A stretch of 6,224 nt of DNA from an uncultured Akkermansia sp. (lineage in GTDB: Bacteria > Verrucomicrobiota > Verrucomicrobiia > Verrucomicrobiales > Akkermansiaceae), in the NCBI GenBank assembly GCA_904501975.1, contig CAJGCZ010000080.1, positions 1-6,224 of the forward strand, read 5' to 3'. The position numbers were made by a program, and so were the translations under genes. The number at the start of each line of letters is the position of its first letter. Positions within the stretch are counted from its first letter, which is position 1. The notes under the pieces were generated by a model that saw nothing but the letters and a program-made list of their open reading frames with translations, was not told where the DNA came from and ran no database searches. Of this stretch, positions 5,905 through 6,224 are shown one piece after another.

Positions 5905-5946
5905 CTTGGTAGAGGGATGAACTGTACCCTTACACTTTTCAGAAAT

Positions 5947-6224
5947 ATGAAACCAGCCACATTCAACTGCACAGTACTCCGCGACGGTCACCAGTCGCTG
6001 GCCGCCACTCGTATGTCCACCGAGCAGATGCTTGAAATTGCGCCCATTTTGGACACGATGGGCTTCTCTGCCCTGGAAACCTGGGGTGGTGCTACCATTG
6101 ACTCCGGTCTCCGCTTCCTCGGCGAGCTTCCCTTCGACCGTCTTGACACCCTCAAGAAGTTGGCCCCCAAGACCCCGCACATGATGCTGCTGCGTGGCCA
6201 GAACCTTGTGGGTTACACTCACTA
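5947..6224 (+). CDS. Biotin-dependent carboxyltransferase subunit (oxaloacetate decarboxylase alpha / pyruvate carboxylase B type), partial
   Basis: The first 92 residues are present; the gene runs off the right edge. The start MKPATFNCTVLRDGHQSLAATR matches the carboxyltransferase domain shared by oxaloacetate decarboxylase alpha, pyruvate carboxylase subunit B and the 5S subunit of transcarboxylase. In RDGHQS (12-17) the Asp is a metal ligand in this TIM-barrel family. ALETWGGATIDSGLRFLGE (42-60) and LLRGQNLVGYTHY (81-93, last residue incomplete) are further family blocks. These enzymes move a carboxyl group between carboxybiotin and pyruvate or oxaloacetate. Which member this is depends on the missing C-terminus (biotinyl domain present or not) and on partner genes to the right. 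The codons are strongly C-ending, as in highly expressed genes. An in-frame ATG at 5917 exists, but the family N-terminus fits 5947. No Shine-Dalgarno sequence lies before 5947. Confidence 0.88.
   Translation, partial: MKPATFNCTVLRDGHQSLAATRMSTEQMLEIAPILDTMGFSALETWGGATIDSGLRFLGELPFDRLDTLKKLAPKTPHMMLLRGQNLVGYTH

Noticed and set aside
5917..5946. In-frame upstream ATG for the carboxyltransferase gene
   Set aside because: It lies only about 6 nt after the predicted transcription start and would add ten residues not seen in the family N-terminus as I know it. Not excluded, but less likely than 5947.
5863..6222. A 119-aa frame on the - strand at the right end
   Set aside because: It is antisense to the carboxyltransferase start, which has clear family motifs and its own promoter.

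Overview
The window looks like chromosomal DNA from a Verrucomicrobiota bacterium, possibly an Akkermansia-like gut lineage. The reasons are a moderately GC-rich composition, two bactofilin genes in tandem (one with an N-terminal zinc ribbon), a biotin-dependent carboxyltransferase gene with strongly C-ending codons, and the lack of clear Shine-Dalgarno sequences at most starts. The taxonomic call is inference; no marker gene here fixes it.

Layout from left to right. Positions 1-132 hold an array of short modules. Each module is a conserved 9-nt linker (GGTGAAGAA or close variants) followed by a small perfect hairpin whose stem sequence differs from module to module. Next come about 265 nt without a gene, ending in a 40-nt tract with no G that runs to the start of a lone phage-type major capsid protein gene (398-1303, + strand). 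That gene ends at a good intrinsic terminator, and no portal, terminase, protease or tail gene is visible.

The block 1378-5157 is on the - strand. In transcription order it holds a bactofilin (5157-4540), a zinc-ribbon bactofilin (frame open from 4513; start more likely near 4393) and a compact UvrA-like ATPase of 810 aa (3810-1378). The spacing suggests one transcription unit, from a promoter at about 5220-5248. A terminator-like hairpin at 4413-4457 lies between the two bactofilins, inside the over-extended frame of the second. It may cap or attenuate expression of the second bactofilin and the UvrA-like gene.

At the right end, a small lipoprotein gene (5797-5312, - strand) and a carboxyltransferase gene (from 5947, + strand, cut by the window edge) diverge. 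Both have recognisable promoters in the 150 bp between them.

The most unusual items are the hairpin array with compensating stem changes, the orphan capsid gene beside it, and the UvrA-like protein that lacks the insertion domain and half of one zinc site. No complete new system can be proven from this window. The array plus orphan capsid is the best candidate for one, and the array may continue past the left edge.
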